From Candidatus Geothrix odensensis (GTDB lineage Bacteria > Acidobacteriota > Holophagae > Holophagales > Holophagaceae): a stretch of 64,000 nt of DNA. A program made the translations under genes and the position numbers. Location: the NCBI GenBank assembly GCA_016714685.1, contig JADKCH010000003.1, forward strand, positions 1 to 64,000, written 5' to 3'. The notes under the pieces were generated by a model. That model was not told the DNA's origin and made no database searches. It worked only from the letters and a program-made list of their open reading frames with translations. This document shows positions 7,808 to 16,785 of this stretch, in pieces (the first letter of the stretch is position 1; the number at the start of each line of letters is the position of its first letter).

Positions 7808-8691
7808 CCGAGGCCTCCACCCAGGTCCGGGCCGACCAGGACCGGCTGCTGCCGCTGCTGGACGCCGAACTCACCGCCCCCTTCCGCCAGGGAGAGGCGG
7901 TCCGCCTCGGCGAGGCCGTGCGCTACAGCCTCGAGGCGGGCGGCAAGCGGGTTCGGCCCGTGCTCTGCCTGCTGGCCTGCGAGGCCGTCGGCGGCACCGC
8001 CGCCCAGGCCCTGCCCGGTGCCCTGGCCCTGGAATACGTCCACACCTATTCGCTGATCCACGACGACCTGCCGGCCATGGACGACGACGACCTGCGGCGC
8101 GGCCGACCCACCAACCACAAGGTCTTCGGCGAGGGCCACGCCATCCTGGCGGGCGATGCCCTGCTGACGGAGGCCTTCGGCGTGCTGGCCACCGCGGATC
8201 TGGATCCCGTGAAACGCGCCGAGGCCCTGGCCCTGCTGGCGGAAGGCGCCGGTTGGCGGGGCATGGCGGGCGGCCAGGCCCTCGACTTAGAGGGTGAAAG
8301 GCTCGAGGCCTACGACCTGGATCACCTGCGCCTGATCCACCGCCTGAAGACCGGTGCCCTGCTGCGAACCTCCCTGGAGATCGGGGCCGTGCTGGGGGGT
8401 GCAACATCCGCCGAGCGGACCGCCCTGCGGGCCTACGGCGAGGCCATCGGCCTGGCCTTCCAGATCCAGGACGACATCCTCGACGCCACCGCCACCGACG
8501 CCGATCTGGGCAAGCGGGCCGGAAAGGATGCGGGCAGGGGTAAGATCACCTACCCTTCCCTGCTGGGCCTGGATGGTGCCCGCAACGCCCTGAGTGAAGC
8601 CACCGAGACCGCCCTATGTCATCTAGCCTCCCTACCCAACCGGAATTCCTTGGCAGCCTGGGCCCGATTCCTGGCGCTGCGGGCCAGGTAG
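7804..8691 (+). CDS. ispA: geranyl/farnesyl diphosphate synthase
   Basis: 295 residues, a trans-isoprenyl diphosphate synthase that condenses IPP with allylic diphosphates. The first Asp-rich motif is LIHDDLPAMDDDDLRRG, with the CxxE-free two-residue insertion typical of bacterial FPP synthases. The second is FQIQDDILDATA. GGKRVRP near residue 48 binds the diphosphate. Starts inside the xseB stop (ATGA) and is followed by dxs, so isoprenoid precursor supply and chain elongation are coordinated. Confidence 0.93.
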   Translation: MTEASTQVRADQDRLLPLLDAELTAPFRQGEAVRLGEAVRYSLEAGGKRVRPVLCLLACEAVGGTAAQALPGALALEYVHTYSLIHDDLPAMDDDDLRRGRPTNHKVFGEGHAILAGDALLTEAFGVLATADLDPVKRAEALALLAEGAGWRGMAGGQALDLEGERLEAYDLDHLRLIHRLKTGALLRTSLEIGAVLGGATSAERTALRAYGEAIGLAFQIQDDILDATATDADLGKRAGKDAGRGKITYPSLLGLDGARNALSEATETALCHLASLPNRNSLAAWARFLALRAR

Positions 8692-8699
8692 TCCGAGCC

Positions 8700-10625
8700 G
8701 TGCCGACTCCCAGCAGCCCCTACCCTCTGCTCGATTCCCTGGCCGCCCCCCAGCAGGTGCGGCATTTCACGCCCGCCCAGCTGGAACAGCTGGCCGCCGA
8801 GGTGCGCGCCTTCCTGATCGCCTCGGTCTCCGAGACCGGTGGCCACTTCAGCTCGAACCTCGGCACCGTGGAGTTGACGGTGGCGCTCTTCCACCACTTT
8901 GACTTCCTGCAGGACCGCATCATCTGGGATGTGGGCCACCAGGCCTACCCCCACAAGATCCTCACGGGCCGCAAGGACCGCTTCCCCACCCTGCGCATGC
9001 ACCATGGGCTGTCGGGCTTCCTCAAGCGCGATGAAAGCCCCTACGACCACTTCGGCGCCGGGCACGCCAGCACCAGCATCTCGGCCGCCCTGGGCATGGC
9101 CAAGGCCCGGGACCTGCAGAAGCAGGACCACGCCTGCATCGCCGTCATCGGCGACGGCTCCATGACCGCCGGCATGGCCTTCGAGGCCCTCAACCAGGCC
9201 GGCTATCTGGAGGCCAAGAACTTCCTGGTGATCCTCAACGACAACGACATGAGCATCAATCCCAACGTGGGGTCGCTGCAGGGCTACCTGAACCAGATCA
9301 TGTCCGGCCAGTACTACCACCGCTGGCGCGACCGCATCGAGCACGCCATCAAGGCCATCCCCCTGGAGTCGGTCAGCAAGGGCGTGGCCAAGGCCGCCAA
9401 GTGGAGCGAGGAGAGCCTCAAGCGCCTCATGATCCCGGGACTGCTCTTCGAGGACCTGGGCTTCCGCTACATGGGCCCCATCAACGGCCATGACGTGAAC
9501 GCCACCTCGAAGGCCCTGGCCGAGGCCAAGGCGAAGATGAAGGACGGCCCGGTGCTGCTGCACGTCCAGACCAAGAAGGGCTTCGGCTATGAGCCCGCCC
9601 TGCAGGACCCCCTGAAGTGGCACGGCGTCACCGCCTTCGACGCCGAGGCTGGCGAGATCATCAAGGTCACCACCGACCCCACGAAGCCGGCCCCGCCCAG
9701 CTACACCAGCATCTTCGGCAAGGCCCTGGTGGAACTGGCCAGGACCGACGAGAAGATCGTCGGCATCACGGCGGCCATGCTCGATGGCACTGGCATGAAC
9801 CTCTTCCAGAAGGCCTTCCCCGACCGCTGCTTCGACGTGGGCATCGCCGAGCAGCACGCCGTCACCTTCGCCGCGGGCCTGGCGGCCCAGGGCATGCGTC
9901 CCGTCGCCGCCATCTACAGCACCTTCCTGCAGCGCGGCTTCGACCAGGTGGCCCACGACGTCTGCATCCAGGACCTGCCCGTGACCTTCGCGCTGGATCG
10001 CGCCGGCATCGTCGGAGCCGATGGCCCCACCCACCACGGGCTCTACGACCTGGCCTACCTGCGCTGCCTGCCCAACATCATCCTCATGGCCCCCAAGGAC
10101 GAGAACGAGCTGCGGCGCATGCTCATGACAGCGCTCTACTGCGGCCACCCCGCGGCCATCCGCTACCCCCGCGGCAACGGTCTGGGCGTCGCCCTGGAGG
10201 AGCCCATCACCGCCCTGCCCATCGGCAAGGGCGAGCTGCTGCGGGAGGGCGACGACCTGCTGCTCTGCGCCATCGGCGCCATGGTGGCCCCAGCCCTGAC
10301 CCTGGCCGAGACCCTGGCCGCGGAAGGGCGGTCCTGCGCAGTCATCAACGCCAGGTTCGTCAAGCCGCTGGACGCGCCGCTTCTCCACGAGTGGGCCCGG
10401 CGCTGCCGGGGCGTGGTGACGCTGGAGGAGGGCTGCGCACCGGGCGGCTTCAGCGGGGCGGTGGCGGAATCCCTGGCGGACGCGGGCATCCTCCGCCCCC
10501 TGCTCCGCTGCGCCGTACCCGATCACCTGGTCCACCATGGGGACCCCAAACGCCTCCTCGACGACGAGGGCCTCAGCCCCAAGAAGCTGTTGGAACGGGT
10601 TCAGGACTTTTCCAATAAAACCTAA
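8700..10625 (+). CDS. dxs: 1-deoxy-D-xylulose-5-phosphate synthase
   Basis: 641 residues from the GTG at 8700. Thiamine-diphosphate enzyme making DXP from pyruvate and glyceraldehyde 3-phosphate, the first step of the MEP isoprenoid pathway. Family motifs are GGHFSSNLGTVELTVALHH-like with the catalytic His region, DVGHQAYPHKILTGR, the TPP motif IGDGSMTAGMAFEALNQAG-N, GPINGHD and IAEQHAVTFAAGLA. An ATG at 8616 is in frame but would overlap ispA by 76 bases. The GTG start places the gene 8 bases after ispA, but neither start has a strong ribosome binding site. Confidence 0.93.
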   Translation: MPTPSSPYPLLDSLAAPQQVRHFTPAQLEQLAAEVRAFLIASVSETGGHFSSNLGTVELTVALFHHFDFLQDRIIWDVGHQAYPHKILTGRKDRFPTLRMHHGLSGFLKRDESPYDHFGAGHASTSISAALGMAKARDLQKQDHACIAVIGDGSMTAGMAFEALNQAGYLEAKNFLVILNDNDMSINPNVGSLQGYLNQIMSGQYYHRWRDRIEHAIKAIPLESVSKGVAKAAKWSEESLKRLMIPGLLFEDLGFRYMGPINGHDVNATSKALAEAKAKMKDGPVLLHVQTKKGFGYEPALQDPLKWHGVTAFDAEAGEIIKVTTDPTKPAPPSYTSIFGKALVELARTDEKIVGITAAMLDGTGMNLFQKAFPDRCFDVGIAEQHAVTFAAGLAAQGMRPVAAIYSTFLQRGFDQVAHDVCIQDLPVTFALDRAGIVGADGPTHHGLYDLAYLRCLPNIILMAPKDENELRRMLMTALYCGHPAAIRYPRGNGLGVALEEPITALPIGKGELLREGDDLLLCAIGAMVAPALTLAETLAAEGRSCAVINARFVKPLDAPLLHEWARRCRGVVTLEEGCAPGGFSGAVAESLADAGILRPLLRCAVPDHLVHHGDPKRLLDDEGLSPKKLLERVQDFSNKT

Positions 10626-10633
10626 GTAAAAAC

Positions 10634-10662
10634 TTGCGAATGACCTCGGGATTTCCTATGGT
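10634..10662 (+). promoter_or_regulatory. sigma-70-type promoter
   Basis: TTGCGA and TATGGT are separated by 17 bases, just after the dxs stop and about 45 bases before the next coding start. It would drive the secreted protein gene at 10707. Confidence 0.5.
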
Positions 10663-10706
10663 TGGATCTACCCGCCCCTGGTGACTGGTCAAGACCGAGG
10701 ATCTTC

Positions 10707-11606
10707 GTGAGGAATCGCCGTATCCGCTTGTATCTACTGAGCGCCATGCTCGGCCTGTCCATGCCGGCCCTGCACGCCCAGTCCTGGGATGCCGCCACCC
10801 AGGCCCGCAGCTGGGCCAAGCAGGACAAGGACGATTCCTTCACCTTCTTCGATCCCGCCTCAAGGATGCTCCACACCTGGATGCGGGACGGAGGGCTGCT
10901 TGGCAGTGTGCCGGTCAGCAGGATTGATGACCTGCCGGAACGCTGGGTGGTCGACCCCCGCAACAATGCCTGGGTCGCCCGGGGCACCACGGTCACCCAG
11001 GTCGACAAGACCGGCCACATCATCCTCAACCTCAAGCTCCCCGCCGAGGTGGGCGATGTCTGCTGGGACCCCAAGGGGTTCGTGCTCTCCTTCAAGGCCG
11101 CGGAACCTTACCTGGAGAAGCGGGACTACAAGGGGGCCCTGCTCTGGTCCTTCGGCGCGAAGCCCTCCCGGGGCGACGGCCCCGCACCCCAGAACCGGCG
11201 CCCGGTTGTCCTGGATGACTCGGGCAATGTGCTGATGGCCGACGGCAATTCTCTGAACCTCGCCATCCTGGACGGCAACTCGGGCAGGAAGCTCGGGGAG
11301 ACCAGCCTCCTGCTGGGGCCGGGGCAGCCTGCGCCCGCCCTCGAAGGCTACGTGGCCGACCGTGGTCCCCTGGCCATCTGGCCCGGCAAGGGCGTGGTCT
11401 TCGCCGCGGTCCGGGCCGCCCAGATTGCGGTCCAACTGCGGGGGACGCTCCAGGGTCTGGCCCTGGCCCGCCTCGACTTCGCCCAGTCCCGCCTGGAGTT
11501 CCTCCCCACCGGACTGGACGAATCCCACCTGCTGGTGGGTGTTCTGGATGCCGACGCGGTCTTCGTCAACCCGAGGGGCGGCTTGATGCTGGTGAGGGTG
11601 AAGTAG
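10707..11606 (+). CDS. secreted hypothetical protein
   Basis: 299 residues from GTG at 10707, which has GAGG about 6 bases upstream and gives a signal peptide (RLYLLSAMLGLSMPALHA). A longer frame starts at 10662 but has a poor N-terminus. The mature part alternates short beta-like segments such as WVVDPRNNAWVA, VCWDPKGFVLSF and VVLDDSGNVLMADG, suggesting a beta-propeller-like repeat protein. No family is recognised and no enzymatic motif is visible. Confidence 0.7.
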   Translation: MRNRRIRLYLLSAMLGLSMPALHAQSWDAATQARSWAKQDKDDSFTFFDPASRMLHTWMRDGGLLGSVPVSRIDDLPERWVVDPRNNAWVARGTTVTQVDKTGHIILNLKLPAEVGDVCWDPKGFVLSFKAAEPYLEKRDYKGALLWSFGAKPSRGDGPAPQNRRPVVLDDSGNVLMADGNSLNLAILDGNSGRKLGETSLLLGPGQPAPALEGYVADRGPLAIWPGKGVVFAAVRAAQIAVQLRGTLQGLALARLDFAQSRLEFLPTGLDESHLLVGVLDADAVFVNPRGGLMLVRVK

Positions 11607-11612
11607 ACGGCG

Positions 11613-13226
11613 TCAGCCGGCCAGGCTCAGCACCCGCTCCCGGTCCAGGAAGGGGATCGTCCGCCAGGTGTTCGTGGGCGCGGGATTCAGCGTGGGACGG
11701 CCCAGGACGTGCTCCAGGATGAGGTTCCGCTGGGAGGCCGGCGTGACCAGATCTGGAACGCCCCGGAACCCGATGGCGTCCATGTAGCCACCACCCCCGC
11801 GCAGGCGGTAGGTGGAGAGCGCCAGGGTGAAGACCTGGGCCGGCTTCACGGGCTGGCCCTGGTAGCTGAGATTCCGCACCCGGCTGCCCAGGGGCTTTCC
11901 CAGGTCCAGCGCGTAGCTCACCCCATCCACCATGTCGTAGTTGTAGAAGGGGACCTCCCGGTTGTACAGCTCCGGCTGCCAGCTCAGGAGGTAGTGCCGA
12001 GCCCCGTGCTCCAGGTAGCGCTTCAGCTGTTCCCCCGTGATGCGGATCCGCGCCACCTGGCTCTCGAAGGGCGCGAGGGCGTAGAACTGGCGCACGCTCG
12101 TGGGCCCCTTGGGGATGAAGAGCTTCGGCCCCGGGCTCGCCGCGGCCGACAGCTGGGCGCCCGTGGCCTGGCGCTGCACCTGGTGGATGAGCTGCATGAG
12201 CGGCGTGTCCTCCATGCGCGCCCAGCGGCTGTCCAGGTCCACCAGCAGGTTCGTGGCGGCCGTGTCGAGGTAGCGGTCCGTGGCCGCGCGAAGCTCGGCG
12301 GTCAGGCTCATCACCTCGGGATCGGTGGGCGTCTGGTCTTCGGGCTTGAGCGTCCGGCCCTTGCCCGCCACCACCCGCCAGCGCCCCTTCTCCTGGCGCA
12401 GGTCCAGGTCCAGCACGGCCAGGGCGCGGCCGAAGCAGCCCGCCTGGACGATGGGCACGCCCTTGTGTTCGGTCTGGAGTGCCTGGTGCGTGTGCCCGGC
12501 GAAGATGGCGTCCACGCCCGGCACCTGCTCCGCCAGGCGCAGCGCGGCGTTCTCGTCCCCCTCCGCTCCGGGCAGACCCCCGATACCGGAGTGCATCAGG
12601 ACGATCACCACGTCCGCCTTCTCCTTGTCACGCAAATAGGGCACCAGTCGCTTCGCCGTGGCGACGATGTCCTGAAAGGCCAGGCCGGAATAGTTCCCTG
12701 GCTCCGTCATGGAGGGCACGCCAGGCGTGGTGAAGCCCAGCAGGACCACGCGAACACCGGCCACCGTCACCAGCACATGGGACTGAAAGGCCGGCCGCCC
12801 CTTCGCGTCCACCGTGTTGGCCGACAGGAGCGGGAACTTCGCCTGCTTCTCCACCTCGCGGAGCACCGGCAGGCCGAAATCGTAGTCGTGATTTCCCACC
12901 GCCATGGCCGAAAACCCCAGGGCGTTCATGATGGCGACGCTGGGCTCCGGCAGGTCGCGCCGGAGCGCGTTGCGCACGTAATTGACTGGTTCGCCCTGAA
13001 GCGTATCGCCGCAGTCCACCAGGATCGTGTTCGGGTTCAGTGCCTTCTGGCGGCGGATCAGAGTTGTGACCTTTGCCCAACCTTGGTTCACGGGCTGGAG
13101 GTTGAAGGTGTCCTCGGCCAGCAGATGCCCATGCATGTCGGTGGTCCCAAGAACCTGAATCCGGGCCTCTTGAGCCTGGAGCCCCAAGGTGATCAGCAGG
13201 ATCCAGAACCAATGACGCATGCGCAC
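11613..13226 (-). CDS. periplasmic 5'-nucleotidase / 2',3'-cyclic phosphodiesterase family
   Basis: 537 residues with a signal peptide (RHWFWILLITLGLQAQE). UshA/CpdB-type two-domain enzyme that dephosphorylates nucleotides outside the cytoplasm. The metallophosphoesterase domain shows TTDMHGH, VDCGDTLQG, GNHDYDFG, LMHSGIGG and FAGHTHQ, giving a complete dimetal site. The C-terminal substrate domain has NYDMVDGVSYALDL. It converges on the gene at 10707 with 6 bases between stops. The start could be the ATG at 13226 or 13220. The exact substrate cannot be told from sequence. Confidence 0.9.
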   Translation of the reverse strand: MRMRHWFWILLITLGLQAQEARIQVLGTTDMHGHLLAEDTFNLQPVNQGWAKVTTLIRRQKALNPNTILVDCGDTLQGEPVNYVRNALRRDLPEPSVAIMNALGFSAMAVGNHDYDFGLPVLREVEKQAKFPLLSANTVDAKGRPAFQSHVLVTVAGVRVVLLGFTTPGVPSMTEPGNYSGLAFQDIVATAKRLVPYLRDKEKADVVIVLMHSGIGGLPGAEGDENAALRLAEQVPGVDAIFAGHTHQALQTEHKGVPIVQAGCFGRALAVLDLDLRQEKGRWRVVAGKGRTLKPEDQTPTDPEVMSLTAELRAATDRYLDTAATNLLVDLDSRWARMEDTPLMQLIHQVQRQATGAQLSAAASPGPKLFIPKGPTSVRQFYALAPFESQVARIRITGEQLKRYLEHGARHYLLSWQPELYNREVPFYNYDMVDGVSYALDLGKPLGSRVRNLSYQGQPVKPAQVFTLALSTYRLRGGGGYMDAIGFRGVPDLVTPASQRNLILEHVLGRPTLNPAPTNTWRTIPFLDRERVLSLAG

Positions 13227-13321
13227 TCCAGGGTGACTCCGGCAACCCAGGGTTGGATGGGGCCGACTTCAAGGGTAAACTTTCCCCTCACCCAAGGATG
13301 CCCCCTCTTTCGGAGCCCCCC

Positions 13322-13786
13322 ATGCAAGAAGTCCAGATCAAGGCCCCCAAGCACGAATTCACGCTGCTTTGCGACGACATCCGCCAGGAGATGGGCGGCA
13401 AGACCTCGCTGATGGGCCTCTACGACCACCACATCGTGGTGCCCCAGGTGCCCTTCACCCTGCCCAAGGTGTGCTTCTACACCCGCTTCTCCCGCATGGA
13501 CGGCCAGTTCAAGTTCGGCTTCTCCATCGTGAGCCCCACCGGCGACCGCAAGGACGTGATCCGCGACAGCGACGTGCAGATCCCCGACGGCGCCAAGGAA
13601 GGCACTTTCAACGTCATCGCCAGCCCCTTCGAAGTGGGCAGCGAGGGCGTCTACGAAGTGATCATCGCCCTCACCAAGGGTGCCGACCGCTTCGAGTACG
13701 TCTACAAGTTCGCCATCTCCGACGCCAGCCGCCTCCAGGCCGAGTACGAGAAGGCCATGGCCGAGGCCGGCCAGGCTGGCAACTAA
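13322..13786 (+). CDS. DUF6941-like hypothetical protein
   Basis: 154 residues, cytoplasmic. HEFTLLCDDIRQEMGGKTSLMG followed by GLYDHHIVVP and beta-rich segments matches a small conserved family (DUF6941) of unknown role, as remembered. The ATG at 13322 is preferred over an in-frame ATG at 13253, because residues before MQEVQIKAPKHEF do not look conserved. The coding sequence ends just before a strong terminator, so it is likely monocistronic. Confidence 0.7.
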   Translation: MQEVQIKAPKHEFTLLCDDIRQEMGGKTSLMGLYDHHIVVPQVPFTLPKVCFYTRFSRMDGQFKFGFSIVSPTGDRKDVIRDSDVQIPDGAKEGTFNVIASPFEVGSEGVYEVIIALTKGADRFEYVYKFAISDASRLQAEYEKAMAEAGQAGN

Positions 13787-13809
13787 GCGCTTCCGTCTGA
13801 CCCTGAGCA

Positions 13810-13838
13810 CGGCGCCCCGGTGGGGCGCCGTTGCTTTT
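13810..13838 (+). terminator. rho-independent terminator
   Basis: CGGCGCCCC-GGT-GGGGCGCCG followed by TTGCTTTT, 24 bases past the stop at 13786. Confidence 0.88.
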
Positions 13839-13858
13839 AGACTGGAGCCGGAGCTGCC

Positions 13859-14860
13859 ATGTCCGACCGCTACGCCAAGCAGCGCATTTTCCTGGGCCGC
13901 GAAGCCGACGAGGCGTTGCGCGCGAGGCGCGTGGCCATCCTCGGCCTGGGCGCCACGGGCTCCGTCATCGCGCCCTGGCTGGCCCGGGCGGGCGTGGGGC
14001 ACCTCACCCTCATCGACCGGGATCTGGTGGAGGCCTCCAACCTCCAGCGCCAGCTGCTCTACGGCGAATCCGACCTGGGCCGGCCCAAGGCCGAGGTGGC
14101 CGCCGAACGGCTGCGGGAGGCCAACTCCGGCATCGACCTGAGGCCCGTGGTGGCGGACCTCACCAGCGGCAATGCCCGCGAACTGCTCTCGGGCTTCGAT
14201 CTCATCTGCGACGGCACCGACAACTTCGAGGCCCGGTTTCTCATCAACGACGTGGCCATCCTCACGGGCACCCCCTGGATCTATGCCGGGGCCATCGGCG
14301 GCGAGGGCGTCATCTGGCCCCTGAACCCGCCCCACACGCCCTGCCTGCGCTGCCTCATCGAGGAGCCCCCCGCGGGCGGCGATGTGGACACCTGCGACAG
14401 CGCCGGCGTGCTGGGCCCCACCGTGGGCATCATCGGCAGCTGGGCGGCCCTGGAGGCCTTGAAGATCCTCACGGGGAAGGCGCCGCACGCCGAGTTGGCC
14501 CGTTTCGACTTCTGGCACGACGAGCGGCAGTTCCTGAAGGCCCCGAAGACCCGGTGCCGCTTCTGCATGGACAAGGTCACCGAGTTCCTGGATGCCCGCT
14601 GGAGCCTGAAGGCCAGTTCCCTGTGCGGTCTGGAGGGCGTGCAGATCCGCGTGAACCCGCCTGGGCGGCTCGACCTCGCCGCCCTGAAAGAGCGCCTGGA
14701 GACCCGCACCCGCAGCCCCTGGAAGCAGGCGGGCCTGATGCTCAAGGGCCGCGAGGGTGCCGACGAGATCACCCTCTTCGCCGATGGCCGCGCCCTCGTC
14801 CACGGCCCCATGACACCTGAGCGTGCCCGCAGCTGGTACACCGAGGTGGTGGGGTGCTGA
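13859..14860 (+). CDS. ThiF/MoeB-type E1-like adenylyltransferase
   Basis: 333 residues. Adenylates the C-terminal Gly of a small sulfur-carrier protein for thiamin or molybdopterin synthesis. ATP-binding GLGATGS near residue 31, TLIDRDLVEASNLQRQ, and CDGTDNFEARFLIND are typical. Zn ligands are CLRC (near 163) and CRFC (near 237), and DTCDSAGVLGP contains a candidate catalytic Cys. A C-terminal extension ending FADGRALVHG is common in stand-alone ThiF/MoeB proteins. moaA lies in this window but 28 kb away, so the partner carrier (ThiS or MoaD) is not identified. The stop overlaps the rdgB start by 7 bases. Confidence 0.85.
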   Translation: MSDRYAKQRIFLGREADEALRARRVAILGLGATGSVIAPWLARAGVGHLTLIDRDLVEASNLQRQLLYGESDLGRPKAEVAAERLREANSGIDLRPVVADLTSGNARELLSGFDLICDGTDNFEARFLINDVAILTGTPWIYAGAIGGEGVIWPLNPPHTPCLRCLIEEPPAGGDVDTCDSAGVLGPTVGIIGSWAALEALKILTGKAPHAELARFDFWHDERQFLKAPKTRCRFCMDKVTEFLDARWSLKASSLCGLEGVQIRVNPPGRLDLAALKERLETRTRSPWKQAGLMLKGREGADEITLFADGRALVHGPMTPERARSWYTEVVGC

Positions 14861-15444
14861 AAGTCCTGCTCGCCTCCCGCAACGCCGGCAAGCTCCGCGA
14901 ATTCGCGGAGCTGCTGCCGGACCTTCAGTTCGTGCCCTGGCCTGCGGAGGCGCCGGAGCTTCCGGAGACCGGCGCCTTCTTCCAGGACAACGCCCTGCAG
15001 AAGGCCGAGGGGGCCCAGGCCTGGTGGCTGGTGCACGGGACGGAGCCCGTGGACGGCGTGCTGGCCGATGATTCCGGTCTCTGCGTGGACGCTCTCTGGG
15101 GCGGCCCCGGCGTGCTGAGCGCCCGCTTCGCGCCGGATCTGCCCGCCTACCGCGACAAGAATCGCCGCCTGCTGGCCATGCTGCCCGGCGAGGCGCCGCG
15201 CCAGGCCCGGTTCGTCTGCGTGCTGGCCTTCGTGCCCATGGGGGGTGCCCCCTTCACGGTCAGTGGCACCGTGGAGGGCTCCCTGGCCTCCGAACCCCGG
15301 GGCGAGGGCGGTTTCGGCTACGACCCCATCTTCCTCCCGGAGGGCCACGATCAGACCTTCGGCGAGCTGCCCAGCGACCTCAAACACCACCTCAGCCACC
15401 GGGCCCGGGCCTGTGCAGCCCTCCGCGGCCGGCTGAGCGGATAA
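14854..15444 (+). CDS. rdgB: XTP/dITP diphosphatase (RdgB/HAM1)
   Basis: 196 residues from a GTG start overlapping the previous stop. Removes non-canonical ITP, dITP and XTP from the nucleotide pool. ASRNAGKLREFAEL at the N-terminus, GVLADDSGLCVDALWGGPGVLSAR, and GGFGYDPIFLPEGHDQTF with EL after it are family signatures. Length is normal. The overlap with the MoeB/ThiF-like gene suggests coupled translation. Confidence 0.93.
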   Translation: MLKVLLASRNAGKLREFAELLPDLQFVPWPAEAPELPETGAFFQDNALQKAEGAQAWWLVHGTEPVDGVLADDSGLCVDALWGGPGVLSARFAPDLPAYRDKNRRLLAMLPGEAPRQARFVCVLAFVPMGGAPFTVSGTVEGSLASEPRGEGGFGYDPIFLPEGHDQTFGELPSDLKHHLSHRARACAALRGRLSG

Positions 15445-15460
15445 AGAAGAAATCAGCCCG

Positions 15461-15489
15461 TTGCATTCAAGGGATGGACGAGTTAATCT
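15461..15489 (+). promoter_or_regulatory. sigma-70-type promoter
   Basis: TTGCAT and TAATCT with a 17-base spacer, 90 bases upstream of the NarL-type regulator start. A perfect palindrome follows at about +15 to +35. Confidence 0.5.
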
Positions 15490-15507
15490 TTGTCCAGACA
15501 GACTAAA

Positions 15508-15525
15508 GACAACCCATGGGTTGTC
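15508..15525. promoter_or_regulatory. 18-bp perfect palindrome, candidate operator
   Basis: GACAACCCATGGGTTGTC is a perfect 18-base palindrome between the putative promoter and the regulator start at 15579. Position and symmetry suit autoregulation, but the binding protein is unknown. Confidence 0.5.
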
Positions 15526-15578
15526 ATTGGTCCACTCCTGGGAGATTCCTTCCATTCGCACTTGCCGGAGAGCGGGAC

Positions 15579-16304
15579 ATGGCCGAGGTTAGGCGCCGCA
15601 TCGTGATCGTGGAGGATCAGACCCTCATGCGGGAGGGCCTGCGCATGCTCCTCTCCGCCCAGATCCACCTGGAGGTCGTCGGGGAAGGGGTGGATGGGCG
15701 GGAAGCTGTCCACCTCGCCGGGCAGCTGCAGCCGGAGCTCATGGTGTTGTCCCTCACCCTGCCCGGTTTCGATGGCCCGGAATCGCTCAGGGCCGTGCGT
15801 CGGGTCAGCCCGGGGACACGGATCCTGGCCCTGGCGCTGGATCGCAGCGAAGAGGCCATCTGCTCGGCCCTCCAGGCCGGGGCCTGCGGCTATGTGATGA
15901 AGGACTCCTCCGGGGAGGAACTGTTCCTGGCCATCGAGAGCGTGCTGGCGGGCGAGAAGTATCTGACCCCGGCCATCGCCGCCACGGTGGTGACGCACCT
16001 CCTGGGACACCGCAGGCTGCGGCCCGCTCCCGCGGCCACGGGAGACCTCTCCGACCGGGAGCGGGAGGTCCTCAAGCTGGTCGCCGAGGGGTACCGCTCG
16101 AAGACCATCGCCGAAGCCCTCGGCCTCAGTCCCAAGACCGTGGAGAAGCACCGGGCGAACCTCATGAAGAAGCTCGGGCTGACCTCGATCCAGGCCCTGA
16201 CGGCGCTGGCCATCAGGAAGGGCCTGGTGACCCCTGTCCAGGATTCCAGGCTCGAGGGATCCGCCCTCGGATGCCCTGAGCCCAAGTCCCCCCAGTCAAG
16301 GTAG
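15579..16304 (+). CDS. NarL/FixJ-type regulator with a receiver lacking the phospho-acceptor Asp
   Basis: 241 residues starting MAEVRRRIVIVEDQ. The receiver (about 5-120) keeps the acidic pocket VEDQ and the Lys of GYVMKDSS, but the Asp expected before xLP reads VLSLTLPGFDG, so Ser occupies the acceptor place. The LuxR-type HTH (about 150-210) is intact: LSDREREVLKLVAEGYRSKTIAEALGL-SPKTVEKHR-NLMKKLG. It probably acts independently of classical phosphorylation. No kinase is adjacent. An SD-like CGGAGAG precedes ATG 15579; an upstream in-frame start at 15516 lies inside the palindrome and is unlikely. Confidence 0.85.
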   Translation: MAEVRRRIVIVEDQTLMREGLRMLLSAQIHLEVVGEGVDGREAVHLAGQLQPELMVLSLTLPGFDGPESLRAVRRVSPGTRILALALDRSEEAICSALQAGACGYVMKDSSGEELFLAIESVLAGEKYLTPAIAATVVTHLLGHRRLRPAPAATGDLSDREREVLKLVAEGYRSKTIAEALGLSPKTVEKHRANLMKKLGLTSIQALTALAIRKGLVTPVQDSRLEGSALGCPEPKSPQSR

Positions 16305-16352
16305 GATGGGCGTTTCCGTCACCCACCGCAGGAAGTCCAAAGGAGCAAGGTC

Positions 16353-16775
16353 ATGTCCAAGACACTGGTCGCGTCAGCTCTGGTGATGCTGCTAGCGGTG
16401 CCCGCCGCCGCGGCGACCCCCGGCCAGGGTGAATTCCCACCCCTGCCCAAGCCCGGCCGCAAGGTGCCCCTCGGCAAGGAACACTACTTCACCTACGGCT
16501 TCACCCACCAGCCCAAGCTCGGCACGGCGGTCATGCGGGTGGAGGTATTCACCCAGGACGGCAAGCGGGACACGAGCTTCGCCATCCAGGGTGACGCCGA
16601 CATGCCCTCCATGCGCGGAGCGCACAGCAGCGGCCCCAAGCCCTTCGCGCTCTCGAACAAGGGAGTCTACCTGCTGCCCGTGCAGCTGGTGATGCCTGGG
16701 GACTGGGAGATCCGGTTCTCCTTCCTGAAGAACGGGCAGGCCGTCCTCCGGGGCGCCTACCTGTTCGACCTCTAG
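16353..16775 (+). CDS. secreted YtkA-like protein
   Basis: 140 residues with a signal peptide ending PAAAATP. The mature domain, with DADMPSMRGAHSSGP and LPVQLVMPGDWEIRFSFLKNGQ, resembles the YtkA-like beta-sandwich found in FixH- and copper-associated periplasmic proteins. This is inferred from the Met/His-rich segment and layout. First of four genes running to 19300; 10 bases separate it from the next. Confidence 0.65.
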   Translation: MSKTLVASALVMLLAVPAAAATPGQGEFPPLPKPGRKVPLGKEHYFTYGFTHQPKLGTAVMRVEVFTQDGKRDTSFAIQGDADMPSMRGAHSSGPKPFALSNKGVYLLPVQLVMPGDWEIRFSFLKNGQAVLRGAYLFDL

Positions 16776-16785
16776 GAGGGGCCCC

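Noticed and set aside
8616..8699. dxs start at 8616
   Set aside because: Would overlap ispA by 76 bases and add residues unlike Dxs; GTG 8700 fits the gene order better, though not certain.
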